A DNA stretch of 8,413 bases, from positions 1 to 8,413 of the forward strand of contig CALCPB010000086.1 in NCBI GenBank assembly GCA_937897665.1, given 5' to 3'. Within the stretch, counting starts at the first letter, position 1; each line of letters begins with the position of its first letter. This document shows positions 1 to 5,681 of this stretch, piece by piece. This DNA is from an uncultured Halomicronema sp. GTDB taxonomy: Bacteria; Cyanobacteriota; Cyanobacteriia; Phormidesmidales; Phormidesmidaceae. A model generated the notes under the pieces. That model made no database searches. It saw only the letters and a program-made list of their open reading frames with translations, and was not told where the DNA came from. Position numbers and translations under genes: made by a program.

Positions 1-573
1 GGGGAAATTGTGCTGCTTACTGGCCCCTCTGGTAGCGGCAAGACGACCTTGCTAACGCTGATGGGGGCACTGCGATCGGTGCAGGAGGGCAGCCTCCAGA
101 TTCTCAATCAAGAGCTGAAAGGCGCGAAGAAACGGCGGCTGGTCAAGCTGCGTAATCAAATTGGCTTCATCTTTCAGTCCCATAACCTACTGGATTGTTT
201 GACGGCGGCAGAAAATGTGGAGATGGCGCTGAAGCTGCATAAGATTTCCCAATCAGAGCGGCGATCGCGATCTCACGCCATGCTGTCGGCAGTAGGACTT
301 GGGGAACACAGCCACAAGCATACTGACAAGCTATCTGGGGGACAAAAACAGCGGGTCGCGATCGCCCGTGACCTCGTTTCAGAGCCCAAAATCGTGCTAG
401 CGGACGAACCGCCCGCATCCCTCGACAGTCACTCCGGTCGCGACGTGGTCACCCTGATTCAGCAACTCGCTCACCACCAGCACTGCACTGTCTTGCTGGT
501 CACCCATGACAACCGCATTCTCGACATCGCCGAGCGTCATCTGCACATTGAGGACGGTCAATTGTGCGCCTAA
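1..573 (+). CDS. devA: DevA-type ABC transporter ATP-binding protein (5' end cut by window edge)
   Basis: ATPase subunit of a DevBCA/MacB-type exporter; it would power an inner-membrane permease working with a periplasmic adaptor and a TolC-like channel. In Anabaena, DevBCA exports heterocyst glycolipids, but DevA homologues also occur in non-heterocystous cyanobacteria, so the substrate here is unknown. The frame is open from base 1 and 190 residues are visible; relatives are usually about 230-245 residues, so roughly 40-50 N-terminal residues are missing. A GTG at 10 is internal, not the start. Visible motifs (window residue numbers): Walker A GPSGSGKTT at 8-16, Q-loop FIFQ near 56-59, signature LSGGQ at 111-115, Walker B IVLADE near 131-136, H-loop VTHD with His169. 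The tail with SGRDVV and THDNRILDIA is DevA-like. An oddity is DEPP where DEPT is usual after Walker B. It converges with the kinase gene ending at 622. The devB and devC partners would lie to the left, outside the window. Confidence 0.9.
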   Translation, partial: GEIVLLTGPSGSGKTTLLTLMGALRSVQEGSLQILNQELKGAKKRRLVKLRNQIGFIFQSHNLLDCLTAAENVEMALKLHKISQSERRSRSHAMLSAVGLGEHSHKHTDKLSGGQKQRVAIARDLVSEPKIVLADEPPASLDSHSGRDVVTLIQQLAHHQHCTVLLVTHDNRILDIAERHLHIEDGQLCA

Positions 574-621
574 TCCAAATAAATCGCCTTCAGAAGCAGC
601 GTTTAAGGACTAAAGTCATTC

Positions 622-2085
622 TTATTCAGGCGAGGGGGCAATGGGTAGGGTAAACCAGAAGGTCGTACCCTGGTTAGCGTCACTTTCGACGTCGATGTGT
701 CCTCCGTGGGCTTCAATGATTTGCTTGCAAATATTAAGCCCTAGGCCCAGATGTAGCGACTGTTGACGATCGCGCCCTCGACTGTAACGATCAAAAATCC
801 ACTGGTTTGGGGCCGTCTGAATCTGTTGATTTGGGGTTGGCTGTGGGCGATCGCTTGTCAGCTCACGAATGCCCTCCCCGTTATCACTGACGGTGCAGCA
901 CAGATAGTCGCCTTGCTGACTGGCGTTGAGCGTTACGCATAATCCAGGTGGGTTGTACTGCAAAGCATTGGCAATCAGATTGTCGTAAACGCGATGCAGC
1001 TGTAGCGCATCGGCACTGACAAGTGGCAAATCAGCAGGCAATGAAACCACCATCTGGCCTTGCGCCTGTTTGAGCCGCAGCTCAAAATCCTCGGTAATGT
1101 CCTTGACCAAATTGTTCAGACTGAGCGATCGTAGCTGTAATGAAACGCCATTCAGGTTTTGACCATGCACCTCTAACAGCGAATTGATCAGCTGCAGCTG
1201 CTGTTCTTGACTTCTCGCCATGCGAGTAATCACGGCGCGATCGAGAGAAACTTTCTCGCCTCCCAATAGCAAATTGTTCAACAGCATTAGCGTTCCCGTC
1301 ACCGGATTCCGCAAGTCGTGTGACACCGCATGAAGCAAGAGCTGCTGCTGTCGCCGCGACTCAAACTCTGAGATCTGCAGCCGCTCGTAGACCCATACGC
1401 CGATATTGCAAATCACACAAACCCAAGCTAAGTTGGCAAAAGTAGCCCAAATAAAAATGCTGTCAAAAGTCGCAATATCGCCCACATGAGTAATCCCTAG
1501 CAGCGGCAGCACAACGCCAAAGTAGATCACCGGCAGCGCCTGAGACAGCAGATGCAGCCGCCAGCGCAGCGGCAGCAGCACCGCCAGGGCTAAGAAAACC
1601 ATTGGCGCTGGCTCAGCCGGGATGTGATAAAACGTGCCGACGATTTGATTCGAAAAGCCATTTACCGAGCAGGCCAATATCAAGAACAGAACTGTCGGAT
1701 GGCGACGTCCCCACTGGGTTTTATGCAGCAGCAAACACAGCACCATCAGCACTGTAGTCACGAAAAAGTTCGTAATCGCGGCGCCTTTCAGCTGGTGAAC
1801 AACTGCAGCAGCATTATCGGTGAGGCCGGACAGGCTTTCAGCGACTTGGTCGCCATGAAAAGCAAAAAGGTATGGTACGTAGCTGCCGGCAATTAAATGA
1901 CAGCCCAGCGCGACCCAAAGGCCAAAACCAAGCCGCTGATATAAAAATGTCTGCCGCCATTTGAGATAGTCACTTGATTGGTTAAGCGATAGATGCTGCC
2001 GCAGTTGAGTCCAGCGTCTACTAAGCTGCCGCCCAGATATCTTGAGAAATGTCGGATCAAAGGCCATAAAATCAATGCTCCGCAT
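622..2085 (-). CDS. Six-TM membrane sensor histidine kinase (HK1)
   Basis: Inner-membrane histidine kinase, 487 aa: it should autophosphorylate a His and pass the phosphate to an unidentified response regulator. The N-terminal half (about 52-232) has six hydrophobic segments (roughly 53-75, 102-121, 130-150, 160-176, 180-198, 208-232) with no large periplasmic domain, so it probably senses something in or near the membrane. The DHp H-box AVSHDLRNP carries the phospho-acceptor His256, followed by a long dimerisation helix pair. The HATPase_c domain is complete: N-box DNLIANA at 368-374 (Asn369, Asn373), G1 DNGEGI at 401-406, F-box IFDRYSRG at 430-437, and G2 LGLGL at 446-450. It ends in the FWFTLPI motif. 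The first ATG is supported by AGGG four bases upstream on the minus strand. There is no receiver domain and no adjacent regulator, so it is an orphan. It is a close paralogue of the kinase at 3539-4993. Its ligand is unknown. Confidence 0.93.
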   Translation of the reverse strand: MRSIDFMAFDPTFLKISGRQLSRRWTQLRQHLSLNQSSDYLKWRQTFLYQRLGFGLWVALGCHLIAGSYVPYLFAFHGDQVAESLSGLTDNAAAVVHQLKGAAITNFFVTTVLMVLCLLLHKTQWGRRHPTVLFLILACSVNGFSNQIVGTFYHIPAEPAPMVFLALAVLLPLRWRLHLLSQALPVIYFGVVLPLLGITHVGDIATFDSIFIWATFANLAWVCVICNIGVWVYERLQISEFESRRQQQLLLHAVSHDLRNPVTGTLMLLNNLLLGGEKVSLDRAVITRMARSQEQQLQLINSLLEVHGQNLNGVSLQLRSLSLNNLVKDITEDFELRLKQAQGQMVVSLPADLPLVSADALQLHRVYDNLIANALQYNPPGLCVTLNASQQGDYLCCTVSDNGEGIRELTSDRPQPTPNQQIQTAPNQWIFDRYSRGRDRQQSLHLGLGLNICKQIIEAHGGHIDVESDANQGTTFWFTLPIAPSPE

Positions 2086-2208
2086 TCTGCCCTAGCAGAC
2101 CGAAATTTGGTTTGAACATCTCCAGTCATTACAAGCCGCCCGCAGCAGGACTTTCAGTTCTACCGTCATTCCTTATGTAGAAACGCCCGCAAGACTGGGA
2201 CCCAAACA
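2086..2208. other. Upstream region of HK1, no clear element
   Basis: This gap separates the HK1 start from the stop of the kinase remnant. Any HK1 promoter should lie here or within the remnant. Apart from the likely Shine-Dalgarno AGGG just before the HK1 ATG, I see no convincing sigma-70 hexamer pair, no dyad, and no copy of the TCACCCA heptamer found in the other two promoter regions of the window. Confidence 0.4.
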
Positions 2209-2450
2209 TCATGCCATTGGATCAATCGGCAGCGTAAACCAAAACGGGGTGCTCTGTTGAGTCTCTCTCAACGCCGATTTGCCCACGGCAGGCTTCAAGT
2301 GCTGGCAAATGTTAAGCCCTAGGCCCAGGTGCAGCGGTTGGTCATGATTGCGCCCCCGACTGTAGCGATCAAGGCTTCACTAGTCGGGGGCGGGCTGAGG
2401 CGATTGAGTTGAAGTTTGACTGTAGGCGATCGCTTACACGCAGCGAATCC
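2209..2450 (-). pseudogene. Decayed C-terminal remnant of a third histidine kinase of the HK1/HK2 family
   Basis: Read on the minus strand, this stretch aligns base for base with the last part of HK1 (about 640-880). Over one 77-base block (2314-2390 against 736-812) I count 60 identical bases. Recognisable pieces are DRYSRGR and the G2 box HLGLGLN in one frame, then FWFTLPI followed by DPMA and a TGA stop at 2209-2211 in another. It cannot be functional. Two in-frame stops (TAG, TGA) replace the codons around Asn-Gln-Trp before the F-box. A 4-base deletion shifts frame near 2285-2312, and there are further small indels near 2391-2450. The H-box, N-box, G1 box and all membrane segments are gone. 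Homology ends abruptly where the secreted-protein gene stops, at 2451, so the rest was probably removed by deletion. It is closer to HK1 than to HK2 in the G2 region. Confidence 0.88.
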
Positions 2451-2954
2451 TTAAGGTGAGTACGGCGGCTCAGTCGCCATCGAGGTTGCCATGGCGATCG
2501 CGGCTTCTGGCGAAAAGATTGCTTGACGATAGCTCAAAACGTAAAGCGAATCATCTTGCATCCACTGCAGCGAGGCCATGCCTCCCCGTTCCCAAAAATG
2601 CGCTTGCACACCGTCTACCAGCTCTAGCGATTGCGATGGGTGCGCACCGATGAAAGGCCACAGGGGGGGTGCTTCTGATTCTGCTGCGACGACAAGTGCA
2701 GTGCACTCTATCTCCTCACAGCCAGGTTCAGTATTAAGAAAAAGTATCCCGGCTTCCGGCATGATCGACGGATACAGCTCTACATCGGTCGGCACCGTTG
2801 CAGGCAGACGCAAAGGGGGGTGAGTCGGATTCTCGGTCAGGATGTCATCGAGAATGGGCTCAAACACGGGAGCCGGAGCGGCCAGGGCGGCAGTTGTTAC
2901 GAGCGCACTGCTCACGCCCAATCCCAAACTCGTCATGAACTTAAGTGCAGACAT
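2451..2954 (-). CDS. Secreted/periplasmic hypothetical protein with signal peptide
   Basis: Not recognised as a named protein. From the chosen ATG it is 167 aa. A typical Sec signal peptide is visible: a short basic start (Lys5), a hydrophobic core at about 8-24, and a type-I cleavage site ALA|AP after residue 25. The mature part begins with a Pro-rich stretch, has two cysteines five apart (Cys79, Cys84) that could form a disulfide outside the cytoplasm, and ends with a segment (about 110-158) reading LVDGVQAHFW then SLQWMQDDSLYVLSYR. That pattern of short beta strands plus a helix resembles small secreted domains of the DUF4367 kind, but this is only an impression. An in-frame ATG five codons upstream (2969) lacks a ribosome site, whereas GAGGG lies eight bases before the ATG at 2954. 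The gene lies between HK2's partner and the kinase remnant, with its own upstream TCACCCA motifs. A role as a periplasmic ligand or partner of the kinases is speculation. Confidence 0.75.
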   Translation of the reverse strand: MSALKFMTSLGLGVSSALVTTAALAAPAPVFEPILDDILTENPTHPPLRLPATVPTDVELYPSIMPEAGILFLNTEPGCEEIECTALVVAAESEAPPLWPFIGAHPSQSLELVDGVQAHFWERGGMASLQWMQDDSLYVLSYRQAIFSPEAAIAMATSMATEPPYSP

Positions 2955-2962
2955 GCAATAAA

Positions 2963-2967
2963 CCCTC
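2963..2967 (-). promoter_or_regulatory. Shine-Dalgarno site fixing the start of the secreted-protein gene
   Basis: GAGGG on the minus strand stands eight bases before the ATG at 2954-2952 and overlaps the last base of the more upstream in-frame ATG (2969-2967). That upstream ATG has no purine-rich site of its own. The shorter start also gives a cleaner signal peptide, without the extra N-terminal MRVYC. Confidence 0.65.
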
Positions 2968-2969
2968 AT

Positions 2970-3178
2970 GGGAAAAATACAGGTTCAGTCTGCCTTGAGA
3001 TACTGTCACACCACATCACCCAGATGAGCTTAGGCGGTTCACCCAAGCGGGTTTTTAGAGATACCTACCTGGGTGAGCCGTCGGAGAAAATCGATCTGGT
3101 TTTCCCCTTGAGTTTCCAAAATTGATGTGTCGTCAAGCGTTCTCGTTAAACTCGCGTCATTGCCTTGATGGCGTGTTT
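2970..3178. promoter_or_regulatory. Intergenic region with three TCACCCA/TGGGTGA heptamers
   Basis: This 209-base gap lies between the small membrane-protein gene and the secreted-protein gene, both on the minus strand, and should carry the promoter of the latter. It contains TCACCCA at 3016-3022 and 3039-3045 and the inverted copy TGGGTGA at 3070-3076. They lie about 60-120 bases upstream of the start at 2954, a normal place for operator sites. The same heptamer occurs three times in the divergent region 4994-5243. No confident -10/-35 pair or intrinsic terminator for the upstream gene was found. Confidence 0.5.
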
Positions 3179-3493
3179 TCAGTACCTATCTTTATTCAAC
3201 AATTGAGGCGGTTGCTCAAAATCTGGCAGGCTCGTATAAATGGTCTCTAAATTCATGACTCGGTCTTCCAAAGCCTTTAGGGCCAGCGTCTCTTCTCTGC
3301 GGCGCTGCTCCGGTGCTAGCCAGACTGCGGCGGTGCCACTAGTAGCACCCAGCATCACCAAAATCGGGAGTATCGGTCCACTTTTCGCCACTGCGGTTAA
3401 CGGAATACACAGGGCAAACAGGCCCACAGCAGAGCTCCAAATCACCGCTGTTGCTCGATTCTTGGAATTAGATTTGGCAGATTTTTGTCCCAT
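3179..3493 (-). CDS. Small two-TM membrane protein with C-terminal coiled coil
   Basis: Not recognised as a named protein; 104 aa from the chosen start. The N-terminus is basic (Lys5, Lys8, Lys11, Arg13). Two hydrophobic segments follow (about 15-36 and 40-59) joined by a short turn, and then a charged amphipathic helix (about 62-88, EQRRREETLALKALEDRVM) that looks coiled-coil. The helix ends in LEDRVMNLETIYTS, then a polar tail. The pattern 'hydrophobic anchor, coil, LxxRVxxLE-I' recalls the cytoplasmic coil of PspB-type phage-shock proteins, though PspB has a single anchor; homology is not claimed. The gene begins 45 bases after the HK2 stop on the same strand with no visible terminator between, so it is probably transcribed with HK2 and may be a membrane partner of that kinase (inference). 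The ATG at 3493 is preferred over the in-frame ATG two codons upstream because AAGGA stands five bases before it. Confidence 0.75.
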   Translation of the reverse strand: MGQKSAKSNSKNRATAVIWSSAVGLFALCIPLTAVAKSGPILPILVMLGATSGTAAVWLAPEQRRREETLALKALEDRVMNLETIYTSLPDFEQPPQLLNKDRY

Positions 3494-3498
3494 TTGCA

Positions 3499-3503
3499 TC
3501 CTT
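3499..3503 (-). promoter_or_regulatory. Shine-Dalgarno site fixing the start of the small membrane-protein gene
   Basis: AAGGA on the minus strand lies five bases before the ATG at 3493-3491. It directly abuts the upstream in-frame ATG at 3499-3497, sharing one base with it, so it is too close to serve that start. The shorter start is therefore favoured. Confidence 0.65.
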
Positions 3504-3538
3504 ATTGAGTATTTTGTTTGTTCTTTAGCGCAAGCAGC

Positions 3539-4993
3539 TTAAGAATGACCGAGTCGTCTTGAAGCGTGGCTAAATTGTGTAGAAGCTGCCAGCGGCAGGG
3601 TAAACCAGAAGGTGGTGCCCTGGTCTAACTGACTCTCCACCCCGATTTGGCCTCCGTGAGCTTCGACAATCTGCCGACAAATATACAGACCCAGCCCCAA
3701 GTGCAGAGGTTGGCGACGGCTGAGGCCACGAGTGTAGCGATCGAATAGCCCCTGGTTGGAATCTGGCGAGGTGGGTTGATTTGAGGGAAATTGCAGGCGA
3801 TCGCCCGGCAGCTCACTGATGCCCTGACCATCATCGCTGACCGTACAGTGCAAGTATTGGCCGCGCAGACTGGCATTGAGGGTGACACAGACCCCAGAGC
3901 GGTTGTACTGAAAAGCATTGGAGATGAGGTTGTCGTAGACCCGCTGTAGCTGCAGTGCATCGGCCCTGACGCGGGGTAGACCCGCCGGGATCAAGACCAC
4001 GCTGAGCCCTTGCACCTGCTTTAACCCCAGGTAAAAATCGGCCGTGATCTCTTTGACCAAGTCGTGCAGGCTAACAGGTTGCAACTGCAGTGAGACCCCG
4101 CTCAGTTCTTGCGTATGCGCCTCTAACAGAGAATTAATCAGCTGTAGCTGCTGCTCATGGCTTTTGGCCATGCGGGTAATCACACTGCGATCGAGGGTGA
4201 CTTTTCCCTCGCCTGGCAGCAGGCTATTCAATAGCATCAGCGTACCGGTGACCGGATTCCGCAGATCGTGAGATACCGCATGCAGAAATAGCTGCAGCTG
4301 TTGCCGAAGCTCAAACTCTCGAATCAACAGTCGCTCATAAAGGTAGACCCCGAGGTCGGCAATGCCAAAGCTGATCAGGGCGAGCAAGAGCACCATGATA
4401 TAGGCCGGCAGCTGCAGCGCTTGAGGCAGCTCCGGCGCGTCAAAACCCAGCACCAACATCGAAACGCTGATCAAACTGAGAAACCCGACCTGAGAGATCA
4501 CGTGCCACTGCCACTGCACCGGAATCATGGTCGCCTGAATCAAAAAAAAGAGGCTCCACCCGGCAAAATCCAGACTCGTTTCACCCGCTAGCAGGTGATG
4601 AATCTGGGGAATCACCATAACTGCGCCTGAATAGCCCCAAAAAGCCAAGCGCGTTTGGGCTAATGACAGTGACTTCGATGAGAGAAAGATCAAACCCAGC
4701 CAGATGCCTAGCAGTCTTGACGCGGCCATGCACAGAGAGGCCACTATCTCGTAACGGCTGAGCATCAGCTCTTCCTGGCCGGTGCGGCCGATCGCCGGCA
4801 CAATCAGCCCAAAGGTGAGAAGCACTAAAACCAGGAGAAAAATACCGGCAACCCAAAGACCCAGCCGCAGTCGCTCTTGGATAAAGCGATGTCGCCAAGC
4901 GCGATACGCGGCCGAAGGAGGGGGAGCCTGCTGCAATTGGTGGATGTATTGTTGCCAGTTTTGGAATAGTTTAGGAATGAAGAACAGGCCCAT
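3539..4993 (-). CDS. Six-TM membrane sensor histidine kinase (HK2)
   Basis: Second intact kinase of the family, 484 aa. After a cytoplasmic N-terminus of about 40 residues come six hydrophobic segments (roughly 45-68, 85-105, 112-135, 140-158, 165-183, 195-218). The DHp H-box AVSHDLRNP follows with phospho-acceptor His242, then a complete HATPase_c domain: N-box DNLISNA at 354-360 (Asn355, Asn359), G1 DDGQGI at 387-392, F-box LFDRYTRG at 416-423, and G2 LGLGL at 432-436. The FWFTLPL motif sits near 462-468, followed by a short Ser/His-rich tail absent from HK1. From the H-box onward it is closely similar to HK1, with long identical runs around the DHp helices. The membrane halves share only topology and scattered residues such as GLWVA after TM1 begins, suggesting one shared output and two different inputs. 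It has no receiver domain. It is likely in an operon with the small membrane-protein gene downstream, and is divergent from the SnoaL-like gene at 5244. The start lacks a strong Shine-Dalgarno site. Confidence 0.93.
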   Translation of the reverse strand: MGLFFIPKLFQNWQQYIHQLQQAPPPSAAYRAWRHRFIQERLRLGLWVAGIFLLVLVLLTFGLIVPAIGRTGQEELMLSRYEIVASLCMAASRLLGIWLGLIFLSSKSLSLAQTRLAFWGYSGAVMVIPQIHHLLAGETSLDFAGWSLFFLIQATMIPVQWQWHVISQVGFLSLISVSMLVLGFDAPELPQALQLPAYIMVLLLALISFGIADLGVYLYERLLIREFELRQQLQLFLHAVSHDLRNPVTGTLMLLNSLLPGEGKVTLDRSVITRMAKSHEQQLQLINSLLEAHTQELSGVSLQLQPVSLHDLVKEITADFYLGLKQVQGLSVVLIPAGLPRVRADALQLQRVYDNLISNAFQYNRSGVCVTLNASLRGQYLHCTVSDDGQGISELPGDRLQFPSNQPTSPDSNQGLFDRYTRGLSRRQPLHLGLGLYICRQIVEAHGGQIGVESQLDQGTTFWFTLPLAASTQFSHASRRLGHS

Positions 4994-5045
4994 GGCTCAT
5001 CGCAAAAGCTGACAACAGCAGGTCGTTTATCTACAGTTTATAAAA

Positions 5046-5065
5046 GGATTAACCGGTTGTAATCC
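5046..5065. promoter_or_regulatory. Imperfect dyad GGATTA-N8-TAATCC with ACCGGT core
   Basis: Perfect 6-base arms (5046-5051, 5060-5065) flank an 8-base centre that contains the palindrome ACCGGT, offset by one base from the dyad centre. It lies directly upstream of the possible HK2 -10 element, where a -35 box would be expected, so a dimeric regulator could bind there. No regulator family is assigned. Confidence 0.4.
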
Positions 5066-5075
5066 TGCCGCTAGG

Positions 5076-5093
5076 ATCACCCAACTGGGTGAT
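5076..5093. promoter_or_regulatory. Perfect palindromic operator candidate ATCACCCA-AC-TGGGTGAT
   Basis: Two perfect 8-base arms are separated by two bases. A third half-site TCACCCA follows at 5111-5117, and three more half-sites occur at 3016-3076 upstream of the secreted-protein gene. Symmetry, recurrence and placement in a divergent promoter region suggest a dimeric transcription-factor site. It does not match the cyanobacterial operators I know (NtcA GTA-N8-TAC, the RpaB HLR1 repeat, Fur box). Confidence 0.55.
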
Positions 5094-5118
5094 TAATCTC
5101 CCCTAAACGGTCACCCAG

Positions 5119-5154
5119 CTGTAGGTAGAACAGACCCGTGGCCCCGACCTACAG
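5119..5154 (+). repeat. Inverted repeat CTGTAGGT / ACCTACAG in the leader of the SnoaL-like gene
   Basis: Perfect 8-base arms (5119-5126, 5147-5154) are separated by a 20-base loop containing CCCGTGGCCCC. If transcribed, it would form a hairpin about 90 bases before the ATG at 5244. There is no U-tract, so it is not an intrinsic terminator. It could be an operator or a 5'-leader structure. Confidence 0.4.
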
Positions 5155-5243
5155 TGAAAACTTGGTGGGGCGAATCGCTTCCTTGGGTACCACACCTAGC
5201 TCCTTCAGTACTTCGCCCCCTTTACTGATAGAGGATTCAAGCT

Positions 5244-5681
5244 ATGAAAACAGCTGTACAAACTAATTTGTCACTTTTAGATCGTTTGGAAAAGGTGCTG
5301 CCCCATGACTTGGCGAATGCGAAAGACTTAATCTCGAATAACTTTGTCTGGCACTACTTCAACCCGAGTCTGCCAGAGATCGCCGGTGACTATGTGGGAC
5401 TCAGCGGTCTACAGGCATTTTTTCAAAAACTGGGTGCCCTGACCAATGGCACCTTTCGGGTCTCGCCTCTCAAAGTCATTCCCGTGGGGGAAGAGCTGGT
5501 GGTCGTCCACGCCAATCCGAGCATGTCATTTGCCGATGAATCGTTTGAGTTAGATGCCGTGGTGGTCTGGCGCATCGTGAGCGATCGCATCATCGAAGCC
5601 TGGGATATTCCAGCGGTCTACACACTGCGACCGCCCACCCCATCCGATCACTCAAAGAGGTTGCGTAGCCACCTGCAATGA
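5244..5681 (+). CDS. NTF2/SnoaL-like domain protein
   Basis: Small cytoplasmic alpha+beta cone protein, 145 aa, with no signal peptide or membrane segment. It has the NTF2-like layout: N-terminal helices (about 8-32), an aromatic strand NNFVWHYF at 32-39, the YVGLSGLQAFFQKL segment at 50-63 (the 'G-x-x-G/l-x-x-F' helix usual in SnoaL-like proteins), then beta strands at about 75-126 with HANPS, DAVVVWRI and RIIEAWDI. Polar residues pointing into the usual pocket include His37, His89, Asp104 and Asp121, but no catalytic set can be fixed. Family members range from polyketide cyclases and ketosteroid isomerases to non-enzymatic ligand binders. Its stop overlaps the ATG of the glycosyltransferase (ATGA), so the two are translationally coupled and probably act on the same small molecule or as binding partner and enzyme. 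It starts the plus-strand operon after the dyad-rich region. Confidence 0.8.
   Translation: MKTAVQTNLSLLDRLEKVLPHDLANAKDLISNNFVWHYFNPSLPEIAGDYVGLSGLQAFFQKLGALTNGTFRVSPLKVIPVGEELVVVHANPSMSFADESFELDAVVVWRIVSDRIIEAWDIPAVYTLRPPTPSDHSKRLRSHLQ

Larger units (their letters stand above)
4994..5243. promoter_or_regulatory. Divergent promoter region between HK2 and the SnoaL-glycosyltransferase operon
   Basis: This 250-base gap must hold promoters for both directions. On the minus strand TATAAA (5042-5037), about 44 bases before the HK2 start, is a possible -10 element. Immediately upstream of it lies the GGATTA/TAATCC dyad, then the ATCACCCA palindrome and a third TCACCCA at 5111-5117. On the plus side there is a hairpin-forming inverted repeat at 5119-5154. 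GAGG nine bases before the ATG at 5244 is an acceptable ribosome site. A plus-strand promoter could not be assigned with confidence. Confidence 0.55.

Noticed and set aside
167..418. 83-codon minus-strand open frame opposite the DevA gene
   Set aside because: It lies wholly antisense to a clear ABC ATPase and has no recognisable motif.
574..621. Possible bidirectional terminator between the convergent DevA and HK1 genes
   Set aside because: No stable hairpin with a T-tract could be found in the 48 bases.
1624..2129. Open frames overlapping the 5' half of HK1 (plus 1624-1896, minus 1893-2129)
   Set aside because: Shadows of the kinase: the membrane half of HK1 is continuous in its own frame with a good ribosome site.
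2456..2823. Plus-strand open frames 2456-2653 and 2578-2823
   Set aside because: Antisense to the secreted-protein gene, whose signal peptide is convincing; their products are low-complexity and lack motifs.
3079..3108. Short GAAAA/TTTTC inverted repeat considered as a terminator or operator
   Set aside because: Only five A/T-rich paired bases around a 10-base spacer; too weak to call.
2820..3125. 101-codon plus-strand frame across the upstream region of the secreted-protein gene
   Set aside because: It begins antisense to the signal-peptide gene and crosses the promoter motifs; no ribosome site and no recognisable domain.
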